DNA of 10,763 bases from JBBTWV01 sp038062615 (GCA_038062615.1 JBBTWV010000016.1:1-10763), one strand, 5' to 3'; shown: positions 1 through 6,429, numbered from the stretch's first letter. The notes: a model not told the origin generated them from the letters alone. Made by a program: numbers and translations.

Positions 1-486
1 ATTGAAGACTTTATTCAAAAGAAAAAATTTAATTTTAAGCCAGATCAAGAAGTTTCCCGTGCAGAAGCCATTACCTTCCTGCTCCGTGCATTAAAAGAAG
101 AAATTAAAGACGCCTTTAAGGATATTTTCCCGGACGTCGTATCAGCATCGTGGTACGGAAAATATGTGACGCGCGCCTTTGAGCTTGGCTTTGTAAAAGG
201 CTACCCCGATGGACATTTCCGCCCGGATTCTATGGTAACAATGGCCGAATTTTTCACGATGCTCTATGTGGGAGCCAAAACCGATGTGGACCCGCAAATC
301 AGCATCGAACTTCCTCAGGGAGTAACCGCCAGCGATTGGTATGCTCCTTACCTCCAACAAGCCATCAAACAAAATATTTTAGAAGTGAAAGACAATATGC
401 TCAAGCCCGGCGAACCAATGACTCGTGGTGAAATTGCCAAGGTTCTCTACAAGATGAAAAAACTGGAGCAACAGGAAGCACGTTAA
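1..486 (+). CDS. SLH-domain surface protein, 3' end only
   Basis: This reading frame is open from the left edge to a TAA, giving the last 161 residues of a longer protein. It holds surface-layer-homology repeats, which in characterised proteins attach an exported protein to cell-wall polymers. Repeat 1 is partial (about residues 9-31, with the TRAE-like 'SRAEA'). Repeat 2 (about 39-89) has 'FxDIFPDV', 'WY', 'AFELGFVKGYPDGHFRPD' and 'VTMAEF'. Repeat 3 (about 106-152) is more diverged, with 'SDWYAPYLQQAIKQNIL', 'LKPGEPMTRGEIAKVLY'. The repeats sit at the very C-terminus, so any functional domain and signal peptide lie upstream of the window. A GTG at 166 could start a shorter product, but SLH homology continues upstream of it, so I reject that start. 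The 515-1414 gene follows after 28 bp on the same strand. The SLH call is firm; the role of the full protein cannot be told. Confidence 0.9.
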   Translation: MEDFIQKKKFNFKPDQEVSRAEAITFLLRALKEEIKDAFKDIFPDVVSASWYGKYVTRAFELGFVKGYPDGHFRPDSMVTMAEFFTMLYVGAKTDVDPQISIELPQGVTASDWYAPYLQQAIKQNILEVKDNMLKPGEPMTRGEIAKVLYKMKKLEQQEAR

Positions 487-488
487 TT

Positions 489-509
489 AAACTTTAAACT
501 TTTAACTTT
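489..509 (+). repeat. Three tandem heptamers just before a start codon
   Basis: The 28-bp gap between the SLH gene and the next start codon contains AAACTTT, AAACTTT and TAACTTT in direct succession, followed by a short T run. There is no Shine-Dalgarno sequence. The repeat may be low-complexity spacer or part of the translation or transcription signal for the gene starting at 515. Confidence 0.55.
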
Positions 510-514
510 TTTCT

Positions 515-1414
515 ATGGCAGAAGCCCCTCGTCCAAATCAAGAAGCGCAAAACGCAAGTGAAAAACAACCCTATGAAAATACCCGTGCTTCAGCGGATCA
601 ACTTTTAGCAACGTTTCCACGAGGTATAGACACAGCGGATGGTCCACAGACGAAGGAAGAAGCCCAGGAAGCATGGCTTAAGGAATATAAAAAAATCTTT
701 ACTACTCAATATATTTTGAGCGCAATTGACGATTTAAAAGATCAAACACGGCGTTTAGCTTCTTCTCTTCCTGCTGAAAAAATATATATAAGGGAAGGTG
801 ATGATGCGTTGTTGGGGATTTTTGACGGTGATGAATCGAGTGAAGCTGATGAACTCTATGGAGCCTGGGCTGGAAATCTTTCCAATCCTCAAAATAATAT
901 CGAGCAGGCGGCTTATAATCTCATCCTATTTTTAGCCGCACTTACTCAATACGAAAGGGTAAGCGATGAAGTCCATTGGCAAAAACAACAAATTCGCCGT
1001 GATAAGCGTCAATGCCTTGTCCGCGAAGAAGAAGCTGATAAGAAAGGCGTCCCAGAGTATAAAATTGCGCAGGAGCAGGCTGCGGCTTTAATGAAACTTT
1101 TTAAAGATCGGCCGGAAATTACCATGGGTGCATGGGAAGAGGAATTTGATAAATATTTTACGTCACGATATTTAACGAAAGCGAAGGATTATCATCTGCT
1201 CCCACCGCATGAGGTCCCTGCGCTTGATGCAATAAATCCCAGGAGTATTATCGAAAAATTCGGCCTCAATGACTATAAAAGGGGCGGTAACGTCACCATT
1301 TTGGAATGGTACGATGTTGCAGTAGATGAGCCCCAAGGTGAGCCCAAACTTGTGCAGCTTATTGATTTTTTGGTATTTGTTGAAAAAGTGGAGAGAACTA
1401 AGGACAGGCCCTAG
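515..1414 (+). CDS. Hypothetical protein with a duplicated internal domain
   Basis: I do not recognise this 299-residue protein. It has no signal peptide or membrane segment and is highly charged, so it is probably cytoplasmic. Two halves resemble each other. 'AWLKEYKKIFTTQYILSA' (residues 53-70) aligns with 'AWEEEFDKYFTSRYLTKA' (206-223), sharing A, W, E, aromatic, K, F, T, Y and A at the same spacing. 'LILFLAALTQYERVSDE' (136-152) aligns with 'LIDFLVFVEKVERTKDR' (282-298). The copies therefore span roughly residues 45-152 and 196-298, joined by a charged, probably helical linker (about 153-195). The first 45 residues are polar and likely disordered. The ATG at 515 is the first in frame; the region upstream is AT-rich repeat without a ribosome binding site. 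It may be cotranscribed with the SLH gene. It converges on the tRNA with a 10-bp gap. No function is assigned. Confidence 0.8.
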   Translation: MAEAPRPNQEAQNASEKQPYENTRASADQLLATFPRGIDTADGPQTKEEAQEAWLKEYKKIFTTQYILSAIDDLKDQTRRLASSLPAEKIYIREGDDALLGIFDGDESSEADELYGAWAGNLSNPQNNIEQAAYNLILFLAALTQYERVSDEVHWQKQQIRRDKRQCLVREEEADKKGVPEYKIAQEQAAALMKLFKDRPEITMGAWEEEFDKYFTSRYLTKAKDYHLLPPHEVPALDAINPRSIIEKFGLNDYKRGGNVTILEWYDVAVDEPQGEPKLVQLIDFLVFVEKVERTKDRP

Positions 1415-1424
1415 TTTATAAATC

Positions 1425-1499
1425 TGGTCTCCCCGGAAGGAATCGAACCTTCATTATCTGCTTAGAAGGCAGACGTTCTATCCATTGAACTACAGGGAG
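1425..1499 (-). tRNA. tRNA-Arg (anticodon UCU)
   Basis: Read on the minus strand, a complete cloverleaf forms. The acceptor stem CTCCCTG/CGGGGAG has 7 bp with one G-U pair. The D stem is GTTC/GAAC. The anticodon stem TCTGC/GCAGA closes the loop CTTCTAA, whose anticodon is TCT, reading AGA and AGG. The T stem is GAAGG/CCTTC with loop TTCGATT. The discriminator is A and the 3' CCA is encoded (complement of 1425-1427). The variable loop is 4 nt. The 5' end overlaps the last codons of the upstream minus-strand gene, whose TAG stop is tRNA positions 8-10. The tRNA is therefore probably excised from a transcript reading through that gene, or has a promoter inside its 3' end; I saw no convincing one there. 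Confidence 0.95.
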
Positions 1500-2152
1500 G
1501 TTTGAGAGTATTGGGTGAGAGCGTTTCTCCACCCTTGTATTTTTCGAAACAAGTTAACATCGTTAACTCTTACGGCACAAGTGCCATTGTACAAGACATT
1601 TCTTCTCTGAGGCAAAGAAGTCTCCTTAATATATGTTTTATAGAATTGTTTCTGAGATACGCCAGTTATTTTTGACCAGAATTTTTCGACGTTTCCACGG
1701 ATATGGAAGTCATGAATATGTAGCTGAACCCGGAACTTATTCTCCGGTACATAACATATTTTTCGGAACCATTTCATCATGAATGAAATCATCATAGGGT
1801 CTGAGTTTGTAAATTTGACCATTTCTTTCCGGTGCTTGTCGCCTTCTGCCCAATAAAGAAAAAGGCCTCCTAAAAAAAGCATATCCTTTTTCAGTGTTAG
1901 AAATTCCTTTTCAGCCTGTTGGATAATGAGTTGTGTTTTCCGAACGCGCTTTTCTTGTTGAACTTTCGCCCCTTTGTAAGCGCCCTTTGCTCGGTTACTA
2001 AGTAATCTTCTCTTTTGCTCATGAGTAAGCACAATATCTCTCAGCCAAAGGCTTAAGGTTGAGCGTGAAACTGGAATCGCATTTATAATCTGACGATAAC
2101 TTATACCTTTTTTGCGCAAATCAAGGGCTTTATATTTTTCAGCTAATTTCAT
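1490..2152 (-). CDS. HTH / 'YWAEG' family protein of unknown function (LAGLIDADG-like?)
   Basis: The 220-residue product starts with a helix-turn-helix (about residues 4-40: 'ALDLRKKGISYRQIINAIPV', then 'SRSTLSLWLRDI') like those of resolvases and transposases. A basic helical stretch follows (about 45-90). The core is 'LGGLFLYWAEGDK' (94-106), then 'KFTNSDPMMISFMMKWFRKI' (113-132), 'RVQLHIHDFH' (131-140 region), 'FWSKITGVSQKQF' and a terminal 'KIQGWRNAL'. From memory this architecture recurs, uncharacterised, across CPR genomes. The core resembles a LAGLIDADG homing-endonuclease motif, but catalysis is unproven. An upstream ATG at 2254 would add 34 residues that overlap the protease gene and look non-coding, so I chose the ATG at 2152, 46 bp after the protease stop. 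There is no Shine-Dalgarno sequence. The stop lies inside tRNA-Arg. It could be a regulator, a selfish DNA endonuclease or another DNA-binding protein. Confidence 0.82.
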   Translation of the reverse strand: MKLAEKYKALDLRKKGISYRQIINAIPVSRSTLSLWLRDIVLTHEQKRRLLSNRAKGAYKGAKVQQEKRVRKTQLIIQQAEKEFLTLKKDMLFLGGLFLYWAEGDKHRKEMVKFTNSDPMMISFMMKWFRKICYVPENKFRVQLHIHDFHIRGNVEKFWSKITGVSQKQFYKTYIKETSLPQRRNVLYNGTCAVRVNDVNLFRKIQGWRNALTQYSQTSL

Positions 2153-2160
2153 ATGGAGCG

Positions 2161-2188
2161 AATATATACTCGATAGAATATATATCAA
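2161..2188 (-). promoter_or_regulatory. Predicted sigma70-type promoter for the HTH/YWAEG gene
   Basis: On the minus strand, TTGATA (2188-2183) is followed after 16 bp by TATATT (2166-2161). The -10 ends 8 nt before the ATG at 2152, so transcription would begin within about 2 nt of the start codon, giving a near-leaderless mRNA. The region is AT-rich, so a chance match is possible. Confidence 0.42.
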
Positions 2189-2198
2189 GTTTCGATTT

Positions 2199-2942
2199 TT
2201 ACAGAGACACATAGCCTTGCCACACCAACCATTCCAACAAAAAGGCCAGGGCATTATTGATCATATGGAAGGCAATGCACGGAATAATCGAGCGAGACCT
2301 TAAAAATATCCAGTTGAGGATCAAGGCCAAAATGGCAATGATTCCAATGCTACCGAACTCAAAATGCAGAAGCGCAAAACAGGCGGCCGTCAAAATACTC
2401 GCGACCCAAGGTTGAAATTTTCCAAGTAAAGTTTGTAATACAAAACCGCGAAAAAATACTTCTTCAACTACTGGCGCCAGTCCCACAAGGGCAATAAGCG
2501 CTAATGAATAATCCAGCGCTGACGTCCCAAAAATAGGAATGTGAGATTCTTGCCGAGAAAATCCCGGTAATGAATCGGGGACATAATACATGATGAGTGC
2601 TAGCCCCAAGTTAGCCAAAAAAGCCAGTCCAAATCCCTTAAGAACCCAAGCTAAAACAGCTTTCCAACGCATTTTACGAAAGCCCAAATCCGCCGCACGT
2701 AAATGGTTTTTATGAATAACGAAATAATAGAGCGGAGCCAGAAAAATAATTTCTTGAACGATGAGGAGGGTCAAGGTGAGAAGGCTGGGATGAGGAATCG
2801 TCCCAAAAACTTCCCAATTTCTAAGCCTAAAAAGAAGTTCGTTGATCCCCACGGTTAAAACCACAATGCCCAGCAAAACTTTAAGGGCATCTGGAAACGA
2901 CCATTTTGGTTTGTGGCTCGGCTTAGTTGCGGCATCAAACAT
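2199..2942 (-). CDS. CPBP (CAAX/ABI) family intramembrane metalloprotease
   Basis: This 247-residue multi-pass membrane protein carries all three motifs of the CPBP family. They are EExxxR within 'VVEEVFFRG' (E160, E161, R165), FxxxH within 'FALLH' (F189, H193) and HxxxN within 'HMINN' (H226, N230). In Rce1-type relatives the Glu and His residues activate the water that cuts the peptide. Six to seven hydrophobic segments are visible, at about 19-38, 54-76, 95-120, 143-158, 178-192, 200-214 and 223-242. Bacterial members process or protect small peptides and bacteriocins or act as membrane proteases; the substrate here cannot be inferred. The ATG at 2942 is close to the divergent PH-domain gene (22 bp between start codons). 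No Shine-Dalgarno sequence is seen ('AAAGAAAT' is a weak candidate). The HTH gene lies 46 bp downstream on the same strand. Confidence 0.9.
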   Translation of the reverse strand: MFDAATKPSHKPKWSFPDALKVLLGIVVLTVGINELLFRLRNWEVFGTIPHPSLLTLTLLIVQEIIFLAPLYYFVIHKNHLRAADLGFRKMRWKAVLAWVLKGFGLAFLANLGLALIMYYVPDSLPGFSRQESHIPIFGTSALDYSLALIALVGLAPVVEEVFFRGFVLQTLLGKFQPWVASILTAACFALLHFEFGSIGIIAILALILNWIFLRSRSIIPCIAFHMINNALAFLLEWLVWQGYVSL

Positions 2943-2955
2943 ATTTCTTTATGAT
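2927..2955 (+). promoter_or_regulatory. Predicted promoter for the PH-domain gene
   Basis: TTGCGG (2927-2932), a 17-bp spacer and TATGAT (2950-2955, 5 of 6 to consensus) lie just upstream of the ATG at 2965, with the -10 ending 9 nt before it. Transcription would start about 3 nt before the start codon. The -10 overlaps an inverted repeat, ATGAT (2951-2955) / ATCAT (2962-2966), and a 12-bp palindrome covers the start codon (2965-2976). Either could be an operator. The -35 lies inside the divergent protease gene. Confidence 0.42.
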
Positions 2956-2964
2956 CACAGTATC

Positions 2965-3507
2965 ATGCAGCTGCATCAGGGAGAAGCCATCCTCAAAGTC
3001 GTCAAAAGACATCCCACGCCATATGTCTATTGGCTTGTAAAAATATCGGTAATTGCGGCTCCACTTTACGCGCTCATTTATTTTATTGGTCGGGAAGCCG
3101 GTGGTGAAATCGGCCTAATCCTTTTTGTTATTCTTTCTTTTTTCCTGGGTATTATTATTACCATTTTTTCCCTCGATTATGTTTTGGATAAGCTCGTTAT
3201 TACGAATAAGCGCGTCGTTTGGATTAACTGGCGCTCCCCTTTTAAAAAGGATGAACATGAGGCTGATTTTTTAGATATTCAGGACATTGATATTCAAGAA
3301 AAAGGAATTCTTTCTAAGTTGAAGATGTTTAATTATGGAGTTATTGAAATTGAGACGGCGGGAACAAAAACTTGCATCAGGTTTCAGCAATGTCCCAATG
3401 CGCAAGCGGTAAAGCACTTCATCTTCCAGCATATTGAAAAGCAACGCGGAGGCATTCATGCCAAGCGCGAAAATCCTCCACAAGACAATGAATGGTCGGT
3501 GAACTAG
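2965..3507 (+). CDS. Membrane-anchored bacterial PH-domain (bPH2/DUF304-like) protein
   Basis: The 180-residue product begins with a short polar segment, then two membrane helices (about residues 21-41 and 48-70) separated by a short loop. A cytoplasmic domain follows with the signature of bacterial pleckstrin-homology proteins: 'LDKLVITNKRVVWI' (about 74-87), 'DFLDIQDIDIQEKGIL' (101-116), 'FNYGVIEIETAGTKTCIRF' (122-140) and a closing helix 'NAQAVKHFIFQHIEKQ'. Such YdbS/YdbT-like proteins are common, but their molecular function is not settled. An upstream ATG at 2842 would extend the protein by 41 residues antisense to the protease N-terminus. The family pattern and the promoter placement favour the ATG at 2965. 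There is no Shine-Dalgarno sequence. ruvB follows after 22 bp with its own promoter. Confidence 0.85.
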   Translation: MQLHQGEAILKVVKRHPTPYVYWLVKISVIAAPLYALIYFIGREAGGEIGLILFVILSFFLGIIITIFSLDYVLDKLVITNKRVVWINWRSPFKKDEHEADFLDIQDIDIQEKGILSKLKMFNYGVIEIETAGTKTCIRFQQCPNAQAVKHFIFQHIEKQRGGIHAKRENPPQDNEWSVN

Positions 3508-3511
3508 AGCA

Positions 3512-3520
3512 TGATATAAT
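3512..3520 (+). promoter_or_regulatory. Extended -10 promoter of ruvB
   Basis: TGATATAAT is a perfect extended -10 (TGn plus TATAAT), and no -35 match is visible at the expected distance, which is tolerated with this promoter class. The hexamer ends 9 nt before the ruvB ATG at 3530. The predicted start of transcription is near 3527, giving a leader of only about 3 nt. There is no Shine-Dalgarno sequence, consistent with leaderless translation. Confidence 0.6.
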
Positions 3521-3529
3521 TCCCCTCGT

Positions 3530-4600
3530 ATGATTCAGCGAGAAGAAACCAGAGTGGTGGATACTAGCGCCGAGCTAGGGCAGGTGTCGCGCCAAGAAGG
3601 TGCGACTCAGACACAGGAACTTTCCCAATTTGAGCAGACGCTTCGTCCGCAGCTTTTAGCCGAATATATCGGCCAAAAAGAAATCAAGCGCAATCTTACT
3701 ATTTCTATTTCGGCCGCTCAAAAGCGCAAAGAGCCGCTGGAGCACGTTTTGCTCCATGGTCCAGCTGGTTTAGGCAAAACCACGCTCGGTTTTATTATTG
3801 CTAACGAGATGGGCGTAAGCGTCAAAATCACTTCTGGCCCGGCCATGGAACGCCAGGGAGATTTGGCTTCCATTCTTACGAATTTGGCCGAGGGTGACGT
3901 CCTTTTTATAGATGAAATTCACCGGCTTCGCCCCGTAGTAGAAGAAGTACTGTATTCCGCTATGGAGGATTACGCCATTGATATTATGCTTGGCAAAGGG
4001 CCTTCGGCACGTGCGGTGAGGCTCAATTTGCCGCGTTTCACGCTTATTGGTGCCACGACAAAGGTAAGTATGTTGTCTTCACCTCTTCGGGATCGCTTTG
4101 GAAACGTCTACAAATTTAACTTTTATGATCATGACGAAATTCAAAAAATCATTATGCGTTCCGCTCAAATTTTAGGATGCGACATCGAACCCGCCGCTGC
4201 ACAACTTTTGGCCAGTTGTAGCCGTCAAACGCCTCGTATTGCCAATCGTCTGCTCCGCCGCGTAAGAGATTTTGCGGAACATCACGGCTCCCCTACCATA
4301 AACGAAAATCTTTCGCGCCAAACCTTGGAATCGCTCGGAGTAGATCACCTTGGACTTGATCATATGGATCGCCAGATTCTTAAAACACTCATAGAAAAAT
4401 TTCGAGGTGGTCCTGTTGGCTTAAATACCATCTCTTCGGCGCTGAGCGAAGAAGAAGAAACGCTGGAAGAAATTTACGAACCTTATCTTCTTCAACTTGG
4501 CTTTTTAGAAAGGACGCCTCGTGGCAGAATGGTAACGGAACGGGCGTTTACTCATCTCGGTCTCGTGGATCATCGTCAAAAACAATCTCAGCTTATATGA
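3530..4600 (+). CDS. ruvB: Holliday junction branch-migration ATPase RuvB
   Basis: RuvB is the hexameric AAA+ motor that, with RuvA, drives branch migration of Holliday junctions during recombination repair. The 356-residue product shows the expected order. The entry motif is 'LRPQLLAEYIGQKEIKRNL' (38-56). Walker A is GPAGLGKT (77-84), Walker B is 'LFIDEIH' (125-131) and sensor 1 lies in 'TLIGATTK' (171-178). The arginine-finger region is 'SSPLRDRFG' (183-191) and sensor 2 is 'TPRIANRLLRRVRDFA' (234-249). The C-terminal winged helix carries 'FRGGPVGLNTISSALSE' and 'LGFLERTPRGRM' (about 291-334). The N-terminal tail before 'RPxxLxEYIGQ' is about 15 residues longer than in E. coli. I keep the ATG at 3530 because the extended -10 sits directly before it. 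ruvA and ruvC are not in the window. The TGA stop falls at the natural C-terminus, so UGA is a stop here. Confidence 0.97.
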   Translation: MIQREETRVVDTSAELGQVSRQEGATQTQELSQFEQTLRPQLLAEYIGQKEIKRNLTISISAAQKRKEPLEHVLLHGPAGLGKTTLGFIIANEMGVSVKITSGPAMERQGDLASILTNLAEGDVLFIDEIHRLRPVVEEVLYSAMEDYAIDIMLGKGPSARAVRLNLPRFTLIGATTKVSMLSSPLRDRFGNVYKFNFYDHDEIQKIIMRSAQILGCDIEPAAAQLLASCSRQTPRIANRLLRRVRDFAEHHGSPTINENLSRQTLESLGVDHLGLDHMDRQILKTLIEKFRGGPVGLNTISSALSEEEETLEEIYEPYLLQLGFLERTPRGRMVTERAFTHLGLVDHRQKQSQLI

Positions 4601-4633
4601 GGACTACAAAACTTACTTCTTAATTTTTATCCA

Positions 4634-6346
4634 ATGAGAAAAATTTTCATCGTCCTCTCGCTTGGCCTTCTTTTGTTTTCGGGCTGCAGTTTATTAAGTA
4701 AAAAAGATCAGGTTCCTTTGGCCCAACCGGCGGAGGTCCAAATGGAAAAGAAAATCGGTGTTATTTCTGCAGATGAGCAAGACCCGCTTCAGACTTCTAC
4801 AAATTATTTTCTTGTTACTGAAGCAGGCGAAAAAATTTCCATTAACTCCGTCAGTGTTAATTTAAAGCGCTATAAGAAGCGCCGCGTGGAGGCAGTGGGT
4901 AAATGGAATGATGCAAAAACTGTTTTTGAAATTGATCAGGTGACTTCTCTTGGCCAAGAAACGGCTTTAAAGGAGACCTACCAGAATGCCCAACTGGGCA
5001 TGAAGTTCCAGTATCCTTCCATCTGGAATCTGCGTGAAGAAAAAAATGTCATTGGACTGCAGAAAGTGATCATTACTCCTTATGAAACCGATGAGGGAGA
5101 CCTGAGAAATGTGGACAGCTTGGTGATTGAAAAATCGGAGAATAACAAAAAACTCAGTGCGCGGCAGTGGCTTGCTTTAGATGAGGAATATCGTTCACTG
5201 AATCAGGCGGACCTCGGCAGTGTTTTTCAGAAAAGTTCGCTTGGAATTGCCCAGCTGGATGCGGTAAAAAAGACGGTTGGCACCGGTGAGGAAGTTGATT
5301 TTTACGTCGCACGAGACACTTCCATGTATCGTTTTTCACACGTCACCGTGGGTGATAGCGATAAAGATTTGTATCGGAATGCCTTTTATGACCTAGTCCA
5401 AAGCTTTGAATTTATTCCATTTGATGACAAAGCGCCGGCGGCCGCCACTCCGACAGCTCTCGCTCCAGCCCCAGCTCCGGCTCCAGCAACTCCTGCTAAA
5501 ACAGCTCCTCCTTCAGCCCCTGCCAAAACCACTTCCATCTCCCCTTCTCCTTCTTTATGGCAACTTGCAGAGGAGGACAATGCCAAGAAAAAAGCTGAAG
5601 AGGAAGCCAAAAAACAAGTAGATGCATCAGCCCAAAAAGCTCAAGAGCTCAGTTCGCTTCAGGATGCCTTCATTACCTATATTAAGGCTCATGTTGCAGA
5701 TTTTGCACCAGAAGTTTCCGCAACGGGATCATGGGTAGTTACCAAAGTTGAGTTTTCATTTCCTGAAGGCCAGCCAGAAAATTTTAATGCGGTCTATGTA
5801 ACCTATGGTGATGGCCAGGAGGCTCGAAAAATTCTTTTAAATGTTCCCGATCGTGCGAGTCCTGCAAGCATGAGTCGAATTGCTTACTTTAAGCCGGGTG
5901 ATACCACCGATTGGAAAATTGAACAGGGCGAGGACAGCGCCAAGAAAAATGAAAAAGGCGTAGTGAGTGTTACGGGGGGAAGTTCGGAGGCTATTGTGGT
6001 AAAAAAAGGGATGAGCCTTTTGGAATCTCGCTCCTACAAGGCTAAAATCCAGTATCCTTCCAACTGGTACTGGGCTTTTTTGGATGCAAAGTCCGGCTAT
6101 GGTTTTAGCACCAAGCCGGTTGCGGCGGATAATGTTGCGGTGAAATTCATAAAGAATCCAGAAAGTCTTCCGGCGAGTATGACGGCGGTTGGCGATATTG
6201 GCGGAAGACAGACGACGGAAGGCGCCGACCCGGCTTCAGCATCATATTACGTTTGCGTTCGGGGAAAAGACCTCTACTGTTTTGTCGGCAGCGCAGAAAT
6301 GAAGGCCACATTACAAACGATGGCCGCATCGCTCAATGAGGCTTAA
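4634..6346 (+). CDS. Multi-domain lipoprotein with two QYPSxW (PsbP-like) modules
   Basis: This 570-residue protein starts with a lipoprotein signal: 'MRK', a hydrophobic stretch and the lipobox LFSG-C18 (Phe at -3 is less usual). It should be membrane-anchored outside the cytoplasm. Residues about 40-105 look like a small beta-barrel (OB-like) domain, with 'NYFLVTEAGEKISINSVSVN' and 'RVEAVGKW'. Residues about 115-262 form a first module with 'GMKFQYPSIW' (122-131). A Pro/Ala-rich flexible linker (about 267-308) leads into a charged helix (about 310-345). A domain with 'FITYIKAHVADFAPE' and 'VYVTYGDGQEARKI' spans about 342-432. A second module, 'AKIQYPSNWYW' (470-480), ends the protein, with C541 and C549 placed to form a disulfide. 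The QYPSxW modules recall PsbP-like domains of CPR lipoproteins (from memory). Function is unknown; binding or cell-envelope sensing is a guess. No Shine-Dalgarno sequence is seen. Confidence 0.85.
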   Translation: MRKIFIVLSLGLLLFSGCSLLSKKDQVPLAQPAEVQMEKKIGVISADEQDPLQTSTNYFLVTEAGEKISINSVSVNLKRYKKRRVEAVGKWNDAKTVFEIDQVTSLGQETALKETYQNAQLGMKFQYPSIWNLREEKNVIGLQKVIITPYETDEGDLRNVDSLVIEKSENNKKLSARQWLALDEEYRSLNQADLGSVFQKSSLGIAQLDAVKKTVGTGEEVDFYVARDTSMYRFSHVTVGDSDKDLYRNAFYDLVQSFEFIPFDDKAPAAATPTALAPAPAPAPATPAKTAPPSAPAKTTSISPSPSLWQLAEEDNAKKKAEEEAKKQVDASAQKAQELSSLQDAFITYIKAHVADFAPEVSATGSWVVTKVEFSFPEGQPENFNAVYVTYGDGQEARKILLNVPDRASPASMSRIAYFKPGDTTDWKIEQGEDSAKKNEKGVVSVTGGSSEAIVVKKGMSLLESRSYKAKIQYPSNWYWAFLDAKSGYGFSTKPVAADNVAVKFIKNPESLPASMTAVGDIGGRQTTEGADPASASYYVCVRGKDLYCFVGSAEMKATLQTMAASLNEA

Positions 6347-6357
6347 TGCTTACGCTC

Positions 6358-6421
6358 GGCATCGCTCGAACTGGCAAAGCCAGATTCTCGCTTGCCTACG
6401 TAGCGGTGCCTCTATTCTTTT
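6358..6421 (+). terminator. Possible branched intrinsic terminator after the lipoprotein gene
   Basis: GGCATCGCT (6358-6366) can pair with AGCGGTGCC (6402-6410), giving 9 bp with one G-U. This stem encloses an inner hairpin GAACTGGC-AAA-GCCAG(A)TTC (6368-6387, one bulged A). A T-rich tract, TCTATTCTTTT (6411-6421), follows directly. The stretch is much richer in GC than the flanking DNA. It could terminate the lipoprotein transcript or be a copy of a dispersed intergenic repeat. Confidence 0.4.
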
Positions 6422-6429
6422 AATCGGCA

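Noticed and set aside
166..168. GTG as the start of a small complete SLH protein
   Set aside because: SLH-type sequence continues in frame from the left edge through this codon, so the gene is a fragment cut by the window.
1513..1534. Hairpin GGGTG...CACCC near the end of the HTH gene, considered as a terminator before the tRNA
   Set aside because: The stem has a bulge, lies in coding sequence and has no T run on either strand.
2153..2254. Upstream start (2254) that would extend the HTH protein by 34 residues
   Set aside because: The extension overlaps the 3' end of the protease gene and is Cys- and Trp-rich with no protein-like pattern, while the family begins at the HTH and a promoter ends right before the ATG at 2152.
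2842..2964. Upstream start (2842) that would extend the PH-domain protein by 41 residues
   Set aside because: The extension is antisense to the conserved N-terminal coding sequence of the protease and does not fit the family's short N-terminus before the first membrane helix.
5386..5621. Open frames on both strands over the lipoprotein linker, rich in Ala/Gly or Leu/Pro/Gln
   Set aside because: They are produced by the repetitive Ala-Pro codons of the linker in other frames.
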